A stretch of DNA of 15,885 bases, from assembly GCA_047518105.1 (NCBI GenBank), contig JAKZRQ010000127.1:1-15885 (forward strand). Reading direction: 5' to 3'. Under the pieces are notes generated by a model. The model made no database searches and was not told the DNA's origin. It saw only the letters and a list, made by a program, of their open reading frames with translations. The translations under genes were made by a program, and so were the position numbers. Below, piece by piece: positions 6,614-13,309 of this stretch; within the stretch, counting starts at the first letter, position 1, and the number at the start of each line of letters is the position of its first letter. The DNA comes from VXYL01 sp047518105. GTDB taxonomy: Bacteria > Pseudomonadota > Gammaproteobacteria > Pseudomonadales > Azotimanducaceae.

Positions 6614-8548
6614 TCAGTCGGACCCGTCCCCACCCTCGGCGGCTCGGGCGTAGGTCCCCGATGCTGCGACCGGCGCTTCGCCGAACCGGTCCGGTCCCCA
6701 GTGCAACGCCACGCCGTCCGAACCTTTCGAGTACCACGGGACTCGATTCACTGCATCTCCTTCGTCCCAGTCGATGGCCGCGACCGCGAGGCGTACCTTG
6801 TTCCAGCGGCCACCCGCTTGGGCATTGAGGAATGCCCCGTCGACCTTGAATTCCACGTTGTAGCCGATGGCGGTCGTTGCCGTCTTCCATTCGACCGCAT
6901 CGCGCGATGCGGCGAGGAAGCGCAAGTAGTAGCCTTCCTCCACGACGTCGACCAAGGTCACGAAGCCCACGGCCATCCGCGGCAAGTCTTCGCGGGCGGA
7001 ATCGTATCGCCGGCGGTTGCTGGAGCGTTCCGGATCGGGCCGCGCGTCCACGGCGATCATCAGGGAGTCCTGGGTCAGGAGCCCGCGCGATTCGTCTGCC
7101 AGCAGGTTGTCGTCGGCGACCCGAGCGGCAAGGTAGAGGTCGCCGCCGGCCTCGCGGAGCCCGAAGGAAAAGGCGATATCGGTCTTGGCCGTTGGCGCGG
7201 AGACGACGTCTCCTTGGCTGTCCACTCGGTAGGGCAGGGACGTCCAATCGGCGAGGTCGCCATCGACTGTTGGCGCCTCCCCGGAGGCAAGCGGCAACGC
7301 GGAGACGGGGAGTAGGGCGGAGGTCACGGCGAGTTCGACGGGCTGTCCGCCGGCGCGCGTGGACAGCGACCAGGTGATCCGCCCGGGGCGAATTGCGTGA
7401 TAGGCGATGGGCGCCCGGGTGGTCAGTTCGAAGACGAAGCCTTCGCGTGCGCCGGCGGCAATCGTGGCACGGTTGCCGACCCCGTCGTATCGAAGATCGG
7501 GTCCCGGATCGACATGAAATGCCACGTCGAGGTCTTCGGCGCCGGCATTGGCGACTTCGAAGGCTACCGCGCCCGACGAGAACACCTCGCCCTCGCCAAG
7601 CATCGGCTGGGAGGCGACCGCATCCACCAGCCAACGCATGGTGTCGCGTATTTCCACGGTCACGATATCTTCGTCGTGGATGCCGTCAAGCATCAGGTTG
7701 GCAATCCTAGGTCCGTCCGCGGTCATGCTGACCATGGCGACGTGGTCGAACTCGCCGTAGATGCCGCCCCGCAGGCCACTGCCGCCGCCGGTGGTGGCGA
7801 GGGTGATGTACTTGCTGTCCTGGCGGACGTGTTTGACGTAGCGATGGAAGTGGCCTGCGAACACGGTGTGCTTCCGGCCGGCCAGCATCTCTTCGACCTT
7901 CGGCCAGTCGCCGCGCCCGCCGCCCGGATAGTCCCACAACGGCTGGTGGACCAGCACGATGGTCCAGCGCGGGTCGGGCACCTCGGTGAGCGTCTGCTCG
8001 ATGAACGCGAGTTGCTCGGCCTGGGTCCACGGGCCCGGCACCGGCGTGTCGGGCTTGCTCACCATCCCGAACAGTTCCGAGTTCAGCACCAGGAACAGCA
8101 CGTCCTTGTACACGAAGCGGTAGTAGGAAGGGCCGAAGCGCCCTTGCCAAGTCTCGGCCATGGTCCCATTGCTCATGTCGTGGTTGCCGGCCACGTAGAA
8201 GAATGGAACCTCGAGGTTCTCGATGAAGCCCTCGAACTCGTCCCACTCCTTCTCGAGTTGCGCCGGGTCTTGTGTGTAGCCCTCGATCAGGTCGCCGACG
8301 CTGACCACGAAAGCCGGTTCAAGCAGATTGACTTTCGGCAACGCAGACGCGAACACCCCCGACCGAGCGCCGCCCGTGCGATCGCTCACCACCACGAAAT
8401 GGAACCCGTGGTCGGCGTCGTTGGCCGCGAGTCCGGTCCAGGGCACGGCACCCTCGGTGGTGTGCGCGTCGATGACAGCGGGCTTGGCCGGCGACGGCCC
8501 GCAGCCGGCAAGCAGCAAAGCCGCGGCGAAGACGAAGGCAAGCCGCAT
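6614..8548 (-). CDS. Metallophosphoesterase lipoprotein with C-terminal CBM9-like domain
   Basis: A 644-residue secreted protein. Residues 1-16 are a lipoprotein signal (hydrophobic stretch then LLAGC, with Cys16 as the lipidation site). Residues about 48-270 are a calcineurin-like phosphoesterase domain with VSDRTGG (Asp56), GDLIEG (Asp86), GNHD (Asn122, His123), HQPLW (His201) and GHFHRY (His233, His235). The first motif is usually D-x-H; here it is D-R-T, so one metal ligand is missing or replaced. After a beta-rich linker, residues about 425-610 resemble a CBM9/DOMON-like carbohydrate-binding domain: VDGDLADWTSLPYRV, then LYLAARVADDNL and TQDSLMIAVDARPD. The ATG at 8548 follows an AAGGG site. 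It is a single gene, convergent with lrp. The substrate is unknown; an extracytoplasmic phosphoester or glycan-linked role is an inference. Confidence 0.88.
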   Translation of the reverse strand: MRLAFVFAAALLLAGCGPSPAKPAVIDAHTTEGAVPWTGLAANDADHGFHFVVVSDRTGGARSGVFASALPKVNLLEPAFVVSVGDLIEGYTQDPAQLEKEWDEFEGFIENLEVPFFYVAGNHDMSNGTMAETWQGRFGPSYYRFVYKDVLFLVLNSELFGMVSKPDTPVPGPWTQAEQLAFIEQTLTEVPDPRWTIVLVHQPLWDYPGGGRGDWPKVEEMLAGRKHTVFAGHFHRYVKHVRQDSKYITLATTGGGSGLRGGIYGEFDHVAMVSMTADGPRIANLMLDGIHDEDIVTVEIRDTMRWLVDAVASQPMLGEGEVFSSGAVAFEVANAGAEDLDVAFHVDPGPDLRYDGVGNRATIAAGAREGFVFELTTRAPIAYHAIRPGRITWSLSTRAGGQPVELAVTSALLPVSALPLASGEAPTVDGDLADWTSLPYRVDSQGDVVSAPTAKTDIAFSFGLREAGGDLYLAARVADDNLLADESRGLLTQDSLMIAVDARPDPERSSNRRRYDSAREDLPRMAVGFVTLVDVVEEGYYLRFLAASRDAVEWKTATTAIGYNVEFKVDGAFLNAQAGGRWNKVRLAVAAIDWDEGDAVNRVPWYSKGSDGVALHWGPDRFGEAPVAASGTYARAAEGGDGSD

Positions 8549-8579
8549 GGTGGGCCCTTGGGCAGGAAAAACGCGCGAG

Positions 8580-8585
8580 TATATA
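8580..8585 (-). promoter_or_regulatory. Possible -10 element of the phosphoesterase gene
   Basis: TATATA on the minus strand, 31 bases before the ATG at 8548, stands out in very GC-rich DNA and would give a short leader of about 25 bases. No good -35 hexamer is seen at the right distance. Confidence 0.3.
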
Positions 8586-8652
8586 CGTAGCCCCGAGCCG
8601 ACGGGCGGTCCCGCGCGTCGCCGCGCATCCGGTCGCCGTGCCGCGTTGTCAG

Positions 8653-8818
8653 CGCCGGGCTTGGCGGCGAATTCGGCACGGGACGTCGTAGGGTACGACG
8701 CTATCGCGCCCCAAGGGCGCGCCCTCGCCCGTCCCGAGCCTGTGCAAGCCCCTGACGACGGGACGGGACAAGCCCGTCCCCTACATCGCCCTCGCCGGGC
8801 TTGGCGGCGGATTCGGCA
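8653..8818. repeat. 26-bp direct repeat flanking REP-like palindromes
   Basis: A 26-base sequence at 8653-8678 recurs at 8793-8818 with one mismatch, same orientation, 140 bases apart. Between them lie a hairpin CGTCGTA-GGG-TACGACG (8684-8700) and a hairpin GGGACGGG-ACAAG-CCCGTCCC (8760-8780), plus the palindrome GGGCGCGCCC. The arrangement suggests palindromic repeat elements inserted into a duplicated site. No gene is visible in 8549-8860. Confidence 0.65.
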
Positions 8819-8860
8819 GTCGTCTATACATCTGAAGCAAGTTCTCGTGGCCCGTTAAGA

Positions 8861-8893
8861 GCGCAGAGCGCGCCCGCAGGGCGCGCTCTGCGC
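8861..8893. repeat. Large perfect hairpin, 15-bp stem
   Basis: GCGCAGAGCGCGCCC at 8861-8875 pairs perfectly with 8879-8893 across a three-base GCA loop. Its inner part has the CGCGCC-CGCAG-GGCGCG core of the adjacent array, with which it overlaps by three bases. Transcripts of the pil-aro operon coming from the right would run through the array into this hairpin, so it could act as a terminator or 3' end stabiliser, although no T-run follows. Confidence 0.75.
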
Positions 8894-9050
8894 AGAGAAT
8901 GCGCAGCATTCTCAAACGCGCCCGCAGGGCGCGCCGCCGCCTCAGCGCAGAGAATGCGCAGCATTCTCAAACGCGCCCGCAGGGCGCGCCGCCGCCCCAG
9001 CGCAGAGAATGCGCAGCATTCTCAAACGCGCCCGCAGGGCGCGCCGCCTC
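8891..9050. repeat. 55-bp tandem repeat x3, two hairpins per unit
   Basis: Units start at 8891, 8946 and 9001; the last is about five bases short. They are nearly identical, differing at one base around 8942/8997. Each holds hairpin one, GAGAATGC-GCA-GCATTCTC (8-bp stem), and hairpin two, CGCGCC-CGCAG-GGCGCG (6-bp core stem, 7 bp if the loop is taken as GCA). There are no unique spacers, so it is not a CRISPR array. The last unit overlaps the 3' end of the NADAR gene. Confidence 0.9.
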
Positions 9051-9495
9051 GAAGTTTGTCGCGCACCCTCGACAGCACGCGCCCGTACACGTTCAGTCCT
9101 CGGGTATCCCGGCCGCAACCCCAGTAGTAGTCGTACTGACTGGTCTCGATGATGGTTTTCTCGCCGGTGGCGAGCAATGCCTCGGCGACATCGGGGTGTG
9201 CGCGGCACTTGGTGTAGGTGCCGCGGGTCATATGGATCTCCTTCACCTTGTCCCAGCCCTTGCGGACCTGCCGGCGCCGCCGTCTTGCGAGCTTGTCCGC
9301 GTCGCTTGGGTTCGGGGCGCTTCGAATCGCCTCGCGAATGGAGGGATCCTCGAATTTCATCGCCTGGTAGTAGTGCTCGACCGATGGCCAGTCCGCGTCG
9401 TCGAGACGGAAGCTGTGCTTTGAATGGCTGGCCAAGGGGTTGGCGCTGTCCGCGCGGGAAACGAACACGGCGTTTGGATCATGGTTGCGGAACAC
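9022..9495 (-). CDS. NADAR-family (YbiA-like) N-glycosidase
   Basis: A 157-residue NADAR domain protein. The family includes YbiA, which cleaves the N-glycosidic bond of early riboflavin-pathway intermediates, and enzymes that remove ADP-ribose from guanine. Visible hallmarks: WPSVEHYYQAMKF (36-48), WDKVKEIHM (81-89), IIETSQYDYYWGCGRD (115-130) and GLNVYGRVLSRVRDKL (133-148). The start is a GTG at 9495, only 17 bases after the aroB stop, so it appears to be the last gene of the pil-aro operon; its ribosome site is weak. The final residues GGAPCGRV and the stop are encoded by the hairpin repeat at 9022-9048, so the native C-terminus was probably replaced. No DarT-like toxin is next to it, which favours a metabolic or repair role over a toxin-antitoxin role. 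Confidence 0.88.
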   Translation of the reverse strand: MFRNHDPNAVFVSRADSANPLASHSKHSFRLDDADWPSVEHYYQAMKFEDPSIREAIRSAPNPSDADKLARRRRRQVRKGWDKVKEIHMTRGTYTKCRAHPDVAEALLATGEKTIIETSQYDYYWGCGRDTRGLNVYGRVLSRVRDKLRGGAPCGRV

Positions 9496-9512
9496 GGCAG
9501 CTCGACGTCTTC

Positions 9513-10652
9513 TCAGGAGTCTGGCGAGTATGAGGTCGCGGTCGGACCGAAGCCACGTCGAGACCCCCGTTCCGATATGCCCCGCACGATTACGTCCCGG
9601 ACAACCCCTGGCGCAACGTCGCTGGTCACCGACGCCCGGCCGATTCCATCGCAGACGACCAATCGAAGGCGACCGTCCACCACCTTCTTGTCCATCCCCA
9701 TCGCTTCGAGCATGGTGTCCGCGCGGAGATCCACCGGCGCCACCGGCAGGCCGGACCGTTCGATCAGCGTCCGCACTCTCTCAGCGTCGGTTGCGTCGCT
9801 TCTGCCTATCCGGGCGGAGAGTTCCATGGCCATGCCCATGCCAACCGCCACCGCCTCGCCGTGCAGGTAGTGCTCGTAGCCGGTAACGGCCTCGAGGGCG
9901 TGGCCGAAGGTATGTCCGAAGTTGAGGATCGCCCGACGGCCCTGCTCGCGCTCGTCGTCGGCGACCACGTCCGCTTTGATTTCGCAGGAGCGTCGTACGG
10001 CGTGGACAAGACAGCCCGGCGCCCGGTGCACCAGGTCTTCGATGTGGGATTCGAGCCACGCGAAGAAGCCTGCGTCCGCAATCACTCCGTACTTGATGAC
10101 CTCGGCCAAGCCGGCTCGGAACTCGCGCGCGGGGAGCGATGCGAGCACGCCGACATCGGCGACAACGACTTTGGGCTGGTAGAAGGCGCCGATCAGGTTC
10201 TTGCCCGCGGCATGGTTGACGGCCGTCTTGCCGCCGACGGAGGAGTCCACCTGGGCGAGCAGGGTAGTGGGAATCTGCACGAGGCCGACGCCGCGCTGAT
10301 AGGTGGCCGCCGCGAAACCGGCGACGTCGCCGACCACGCCACCACCGAGCGCCACCACGGTGGTGGTGCGGTTGTGTCGCTTGTCGATCAACGCGTTCTG
10401 GATCGAACCGTAGGTGTCGAGGGTCTTGAACCGCTCGCCGTCGCCAATCTCGACGACATCGGCTGCGACGCCATCGGGTAGGCTCCGGCGCACCCGGTCG
10501 AGGTACAACCGGCCGACGGCCGCATTGGTGACGATCAGCGCCTGGGTGCCCACGAACGCGTCGAGCAGCCCGGCAGAACCCAACAGGTCGTCGCCGAGCA
10601 GGATGGGATACCGGCGGCCGTCGGCGAGCGCCACGTCGATTTGCTCGTTCAC
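9513..10652 (-). CDS. aroB: 3-dehydroquinate synthase
   Basis: Second step of the shikimate pathway: DAHP to 3-dehydroquinate, using NAD and a divalent metal, in the cytoplasm. 379 residues, close to the usual 360-370. Visible features: NAD-binding GGGVVGDVAGFAAATYQRG (103-121), DSSVGGKTAVN (136-146), and the metal ligands Glu184 (AEVIKYG), His247 (NFGHTFGH) and His264 (HGE). The start is GTG at 10652, overlapping the aroK stop as GTGA, with a strong AGGAGG site eight bases upstream. The C-terminus has roughly 15 extra Gly/Arg/Ser-rich residues. Adjacent aroK supplies a later step of the same pathway, and the pairing behind pilQ is classical in Gammaproteobacteria. Confidence 0.98.
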   Translation of the reverse strand: MNEQIDVALADGRRYPILLGDDLLGSAGLLDAFVGTQALIVTNAAVGRLYLDRVRRSLPDGVAADVVEIGDGERFKTLDTYGSIQNALIDKRHNRTTTVVALGGGVVGDVAGFAAATYQRGVGLVQIPTTLLAQVDSSVGGKTAVNHAAGKNLIGAFYQPKVVVADVGVLASLPAREFRAGLAEVIKYGVIADAGFFAWLESHIEDLVHRAPGCLVHAVRRSCEIKADVVADDEREQGRRAILNFGHTFGHALEAVTGYEHYLHGEAVAVGMGMAMELSARIGRSDATDAERVRTLIERSGLPVAPVDLRADTMLEAMGMDKKVVDGRLRLVVCDGIGRASVTSDVAPGVVRDVIVRGISERGSRRGFGPTATSYSPDS

Positions 10653-11242
10653 GATTCCTTCCTCCTCCCAGCCCTCCCGGCCCTCCCGGCCCTCCCGGCA
10701 TGCGTGCCGCTGTGGAGAACGCGCTCGTCCTCGGCGCTCAGCAGATGCACGATATCGGCGGTGATCGCCTTCGGTGGCCGGCGATCCACGGGTACCGAAA
10801 AATGGGCGGCAGCCTTGTACAAGGGCGCGCGCTCGGTGCTGATCGCTTCGATGCGTTTTCGCACATCGTCCACCTGCAAGAGCGGTCGTTTGCTGTCACT
10901 GCGGGTGCGTTCGACGATGAGGTCGACGTCGCACTCGAGGTAGACGACGGTACCCCGTTCGCGCAGCCGCGCGCGGTTGTGCCCGCGCAGCACCGCGCCA
11001 CCCCCGGTGGCAAGGACGACGCCGTCGTGGCCGGTAAAATCGTCGATCGCCTGCTGTTCGCGGTCGCGGAATCCCGCCTCGCCCTCGAGTTCGAAGATCC
11101 ATGAGATATCCGCCCCGGCCTGCTCCTCCACGGCATGGTCCGTGTCGTGGAAAGTGAAGCCCAGGCGAGAGGCCAACTGCCGCCCGATGGTGGTTTTGCC
11201 CACGGCCATCATGCCCACGAGATATACGTTGCGAACCTCCAT
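10649..11242 (-). CDS. aroK: Shikimate kinase
   Basis: Phosphorylates shikimate to shikimate 3-phosphate with ATP. P-loop GMMAVGKT at 10-17, shikimate-binding DTD (33-35) and Arg59 (GFRDRE), GGGAV at 80-84, RPLL lid region at 119-122 and a second arginine at 138 (ERAPLY). The start ATG at 11242 lies 30 bases after pilQ; only a short AGGA-like ribosome site is seen. The length is 197 residues; the usual end is about residue 175-180, and the remainder is a basic tail HAGRAGRAGRAGRRKES produced by a 9-bp tandem repeat. The stop overlaps the aroB start by four bases, indicating coupled translation. Confidence 0.97.
   Translation of the reverse strand: MEVRNVYLVGMMAVGKTTIGRQLASRLGFTFHDTDHAVEEQAGADISWIFELEGEAGFRDREQQAIDDFTGHDGVVLATGGGAVLRGHNRARLRERGTVVYLECDVDLIVERTRSDSKRPLLQVDDVRKRIEAISTERAPLYKAAAHFSVPVDRRPPKAITADIVHLLSAEDERVLHSGTHAGRAGRAGRAGRRKES
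10661..10666 (-). promoter_or_regulatory. Ribosome binding site of aroB inside aroK
   Basis: Minus-strand AGGAGG eight bases before the GTG at 10652, within the last codons of aroK. It decides the unusual GTG start that overlaps the aroK stop. Confidence 0.75.
10672..10698. repeat. 9-bp tandem repeat x3 in the aroK 3' end
   Basis: CCCTCCCGG three times in a row. Being a multiple of three, it adds in-frame Ala-Gly-Arg repeats to the AroK tail. Such short repeats can change in copy number without frameshift. Confidence 0.9.
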
Positions 11243-11272
11243 GGGCGCATCCTACCCGCAACAGGTGCCTGA

Positions 11273-12760
11273 TCACTCCGCTTCTTCGGCCTCGTTGTCC
11301 TCCTGGACCACCGACGGCGTGATGAACACGAACAGTTCCTGCTTGTCGTCGCGCTCCAGCGTTCGTCGAAACAGCCGTCCGACGAGGGGAAGATCGCCGA
11401 ACAACGGGGTCCGGGCGGTGGTTTGATGGCGGTCCGTCTGGAAGATGCCGCCCAACACCACGGTCTCGCCGTTGTCCACCAGGACCTGGGTCGCGATCCT
11501 GGTCGTGTTGATGCTGGGCACGCCCTGGTAGATGCGTCCCACGGTGTCCTGCTTGACGACGAGGTCCATGACGATGCGCTCGTTCGGGGTGATCTGCGGC
11601 GTCACTTCGAGTTGCAGGACGGCATCCTTGAAGGCGATGGAGGTCGCGCCGGACTCGGTGGCCTGCTGGTAGGGAATCTCGACGCCGGACTCGATCATGG
11701 CCGGATGCTTGTCCGCCGTGATGATCCTGGGTCGGGCTACGATCTCCGCGTGGCCCTCGGCTGCCAAGGCCGAGAGTTCCAAGTCGAGCAGGTAACCCGT
11801 GTTGGTCACGCCGATCGCGATGCCGGACCGACCGGCGCCGTCCACGCCGAGATCAACCAACGGATCGTCGACATTGCCGATGCGGCCATCGCCAAGGGTG
11901 TTCCGAAGATCCGAAAGCGTGCGCAGGCTGCCGCCGAACTTCCAGGCGGGTAGACCACCGGTGGTGAATCCACCGCCGCCGAAGCGGATGCCCAGTTCCT
12001 CGGTGAAGTTGGTGTTGGCATTGACGATGCGGGCCTCGATCTGGACTTGGCGCACCGGTATGTCCAGTTGATCGATCATGCGTTTGAACGCCGCGAGGTT
12101 CTCCGCCGTGTCGGTGAGGATCACCGAGTTGGTGCGGGGGTCGACCAGCACCCGGCCGCGCTTGGACAGCGTTGCCGCGCCGCCGTCGCCGGCGAGCAGG
12201 GACGTCAGTGCCCCGGCGTCGGCGTAGCGGATGCGGATGAACCGGGTCTCAAGCGGCGCGAGTTCCGCTCGGTCGTTGAGGCGTTGGAGTTCCAACCGCT
12301 CGTACTCGGCGATCTCCGCCGCCGGTGCAACCAGGAGCACGTTGCTGGTCATCCGCTTGCCGAGACCGTTGGTGGCGAGGACCAGGTCCAGCGCTTCGCC
12401 CCAGGGCACCTCCGTCAGGCGTAGGGTGGTGCGACCAGCCACGGCTTCGCCGGCAACCAGATTCAAACCGGCGAAGTCCGCGATTATCTGCAGCACGCTT
12501 CTGATCTCGACGTCCTGGAAGTTGACGCTCAGGACCTCGTCCGGGTGCGGTGGTTCGCTACTCTCCCGTTCGGCCAGTTCGGCCAGTTCGGCCAGTTCGG
12601 CCCCTTCGGCCCCTTCGGCCTGTTCGGCCCCTTCGGCCGTGTGCGGGCTCGCTGCGGCAGCGACGACCGCACACGCGGCGAGCACGCTGACGACGAACCT
12701 TACCGCGAGATGGCGGGTGGCGATCCGCCCGGCGATGTTAAGTCTCTGATGCTTGTTCAA
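11273..12760 (-). CDS. pilQ: Type IV pilus secretin PilQ, short form without AMIN domains
   Basis: Outer-membrane pore through which the type IV pilus passes. Residues 1-37 are a signal peptide (basic start, hydrophobic FVVSVLAACAVVAAAA). Residues about 42-64 are an Ala/Glu linker (AEG, AEQ, AEL units) from a 9-bp repeat. Then the STN/N0 domain (about 78-130, VNFQDVEIRSVLQIIADFAG), a secretin N1 domain (about 170-235, ending MIDQLDIPVRQVQIEARIV) and the secretin core to about 490, with the LPLVGRLFRR membrane motif and VFITPSVV end. At 495 residues it is clearly shorter than most proteobacterial PilQ (about 650-750), because the peptidoglycan-binding AMIN domains are absent. The start is a TTG at 12760 with GGAGG ten bases upstream; no better start is available. 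Three bases separate it from pilP. Confidence 0.96.
   Translation of the reverse strand: MNKHQRLNIAGRIATRHLAVRFVVSVLAACAVVAAAASPHTAEGAEQAEGAEGAELAELAELAERESSEPPHPDEVLSVNFQDVEIRSVLQIIADFAGLNLVAGEAVAGRTTLRLTEVPWGEALDLVLATNGLGKRMTSNVLLVAPAAEIAEYERLELQRLNDRAELAPLETRFIRIRYADAGALTSLLAGDGGAATLSKRGRVLVDPRTNSVILTDTAENLAAFKRMIDQLDIPVRQVQIEARIVNANTNFTEELGIRFGGGGFTTGGLPAWKFGGSLRTLSDLRNTLGDGRIGNVDDPLVDLGVDGAGRSGIAIGVTNTGYLLDLELSALAAEGHAEIVARPRIITADKHPAMIESGVEIPYQQATESGATSIAFKDAVLQLEVTPQITPNERIVMDLVVKQDTVGRIYQGVPSINTTRIATQVLVDNGETVVLGGIFQTDRHQTTARTPLFGDLPLVGRLFRRTLERDDKQELFVFITPSVVQEDNEAEEAE
12569..12640. repeat. 9-bp tandem repeat x8 in pilQ
   Basis: Eight contiguous units beginning TTCGGCC, followed by AG three times, CC twice, TG, CC and GT. 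Read on the minus strand in the pilQ frame they encode eight Ala-Glu-X triplets between the signal peptide and the first secretin domain. Copy number may vary in frame. Confidence 0.92.
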
Positions 12761-12763
12761 TCT

Positions 12764-13309
12764 TCAAGTACCTCCGTCATTGTCGGAATCGGCGCGTTCG
12801 TCGTCGCCGACGCCCGGTGCCATGGATCGGGGCTGCCGCCTCCAGCCGTTGCCGTCGGCGACGAGTTCGACCAGATCGATGCCGTCGTCGCGAATCGCCA
12901 CGATGCGGCCGTGGTTCTTGCCGAGGTAGTCGCCTACCGCCAACGGATGCGTGATGCCATCTGGATCGCGGACCAGCGCGTACACGCTCCCGCGAGTCGC
13001 CAGAGTGCCGACCATCTGCAACCGGCCAAGGGGAAAGCTCTCGAGGGGCTGCCTCGCCCGGGCCGCATCGGGACCGGTGGATCGGCCACCGGCACCGATC
13101 GCGGTCGACGCCGGCTCGAACGGATTGCGTTCAAGCGGCGACGGGGGCGTAGGCGGGATCTTCGATGCATCGGCCGATTCGGCGCCATCGAGGATGGCTT
13201 CGTGATCGTCGATCCGCACGAACGCTTGCAGGTCCGAAAGATCGGCCTCGGCGCAACCGGCAAGAAGCACCACGGCCAGAGTCACTCCGCGCAAGGGACG
13301 GGGCTTCAT
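12764..13309 (-). CDS. pilP: Type IV pilus inner-membrane lipoprotein PilP
   Basis: Periplasmic lipoprotein linking the PilN-PilO platform to the PilQ secretin. The N-terminus has a lipoprotein signal ending LLAGC with Cys19. A disordered Pro-rich part (PPTPPSPLERNPFEP) precedes the conserved beta domain, about 88-165, starting LESFPLGRLQMVGTLATRG and including HPLAVGDYLGKNHGRIVAI. 181 residues, the usual size. The start overlaps the pilO stop (ATGA), so translation is coupled. The C-terminal tail is acidic (DDERADSDNDGG). Confidence 0.96.
   Translation of the reverse strand: MKPRPLRGVTLAVVLLAGCAEADLSDLQAFVRIDDHEAILDGAESADASKIPPTPPSPLERNPFEPASTAIGAGGRSTGPDAARARQPLESFPLGRLQMVGTLATRGSVYALVRDPDGITHPLAVGDYLGKNHGRIVAIRDDGIDLVELVADGNGWRRQPRSMAPGVGDDERADSDNDGGT
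12771..12775 (-). promoter_or_regulatory. Ribosome binding site supporting the TTG start of pilQ
   Basis: Minus-strand GGAGG lies within the last codons of pilP, ten bases before the TTG at 12760. Together with the fit of the signal peptide it decides the unusual start codon. Confidence 0.6.

Noticed and set aside
6354..7634. 426-codon minus-strand open frame
   Set aside because: Out-of-frame shadow of the phosphoesterase gene, extended through the 21-bp repeat into Ala/Arg runs.
7397..8590. 397-codon plus-strand open frame
   Set aside because: Antisense shadow of the phosphoesterase lipoprotein, which has a lipobox and phosphoesterase motifs.
8891..9050. CRISPR-like regular repeats
   Set aside because: The 55-bp units are contiguous, with no unique spacers between them, and no cas gene is present.
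8899..9423. 174-codon plus-strand frame starting in the 55-bp array
   Set aside because: The repeat encodes low-complexity residues and the rest is antisense to the NADAR gene.
9022..9495. DarT-NADAR-type toxin-antitoxin pair
   Set aside because: No ADP-ribosyltransferase-like gene adjoins the NADAR gene; its neighbours are aroB and a repeat array.
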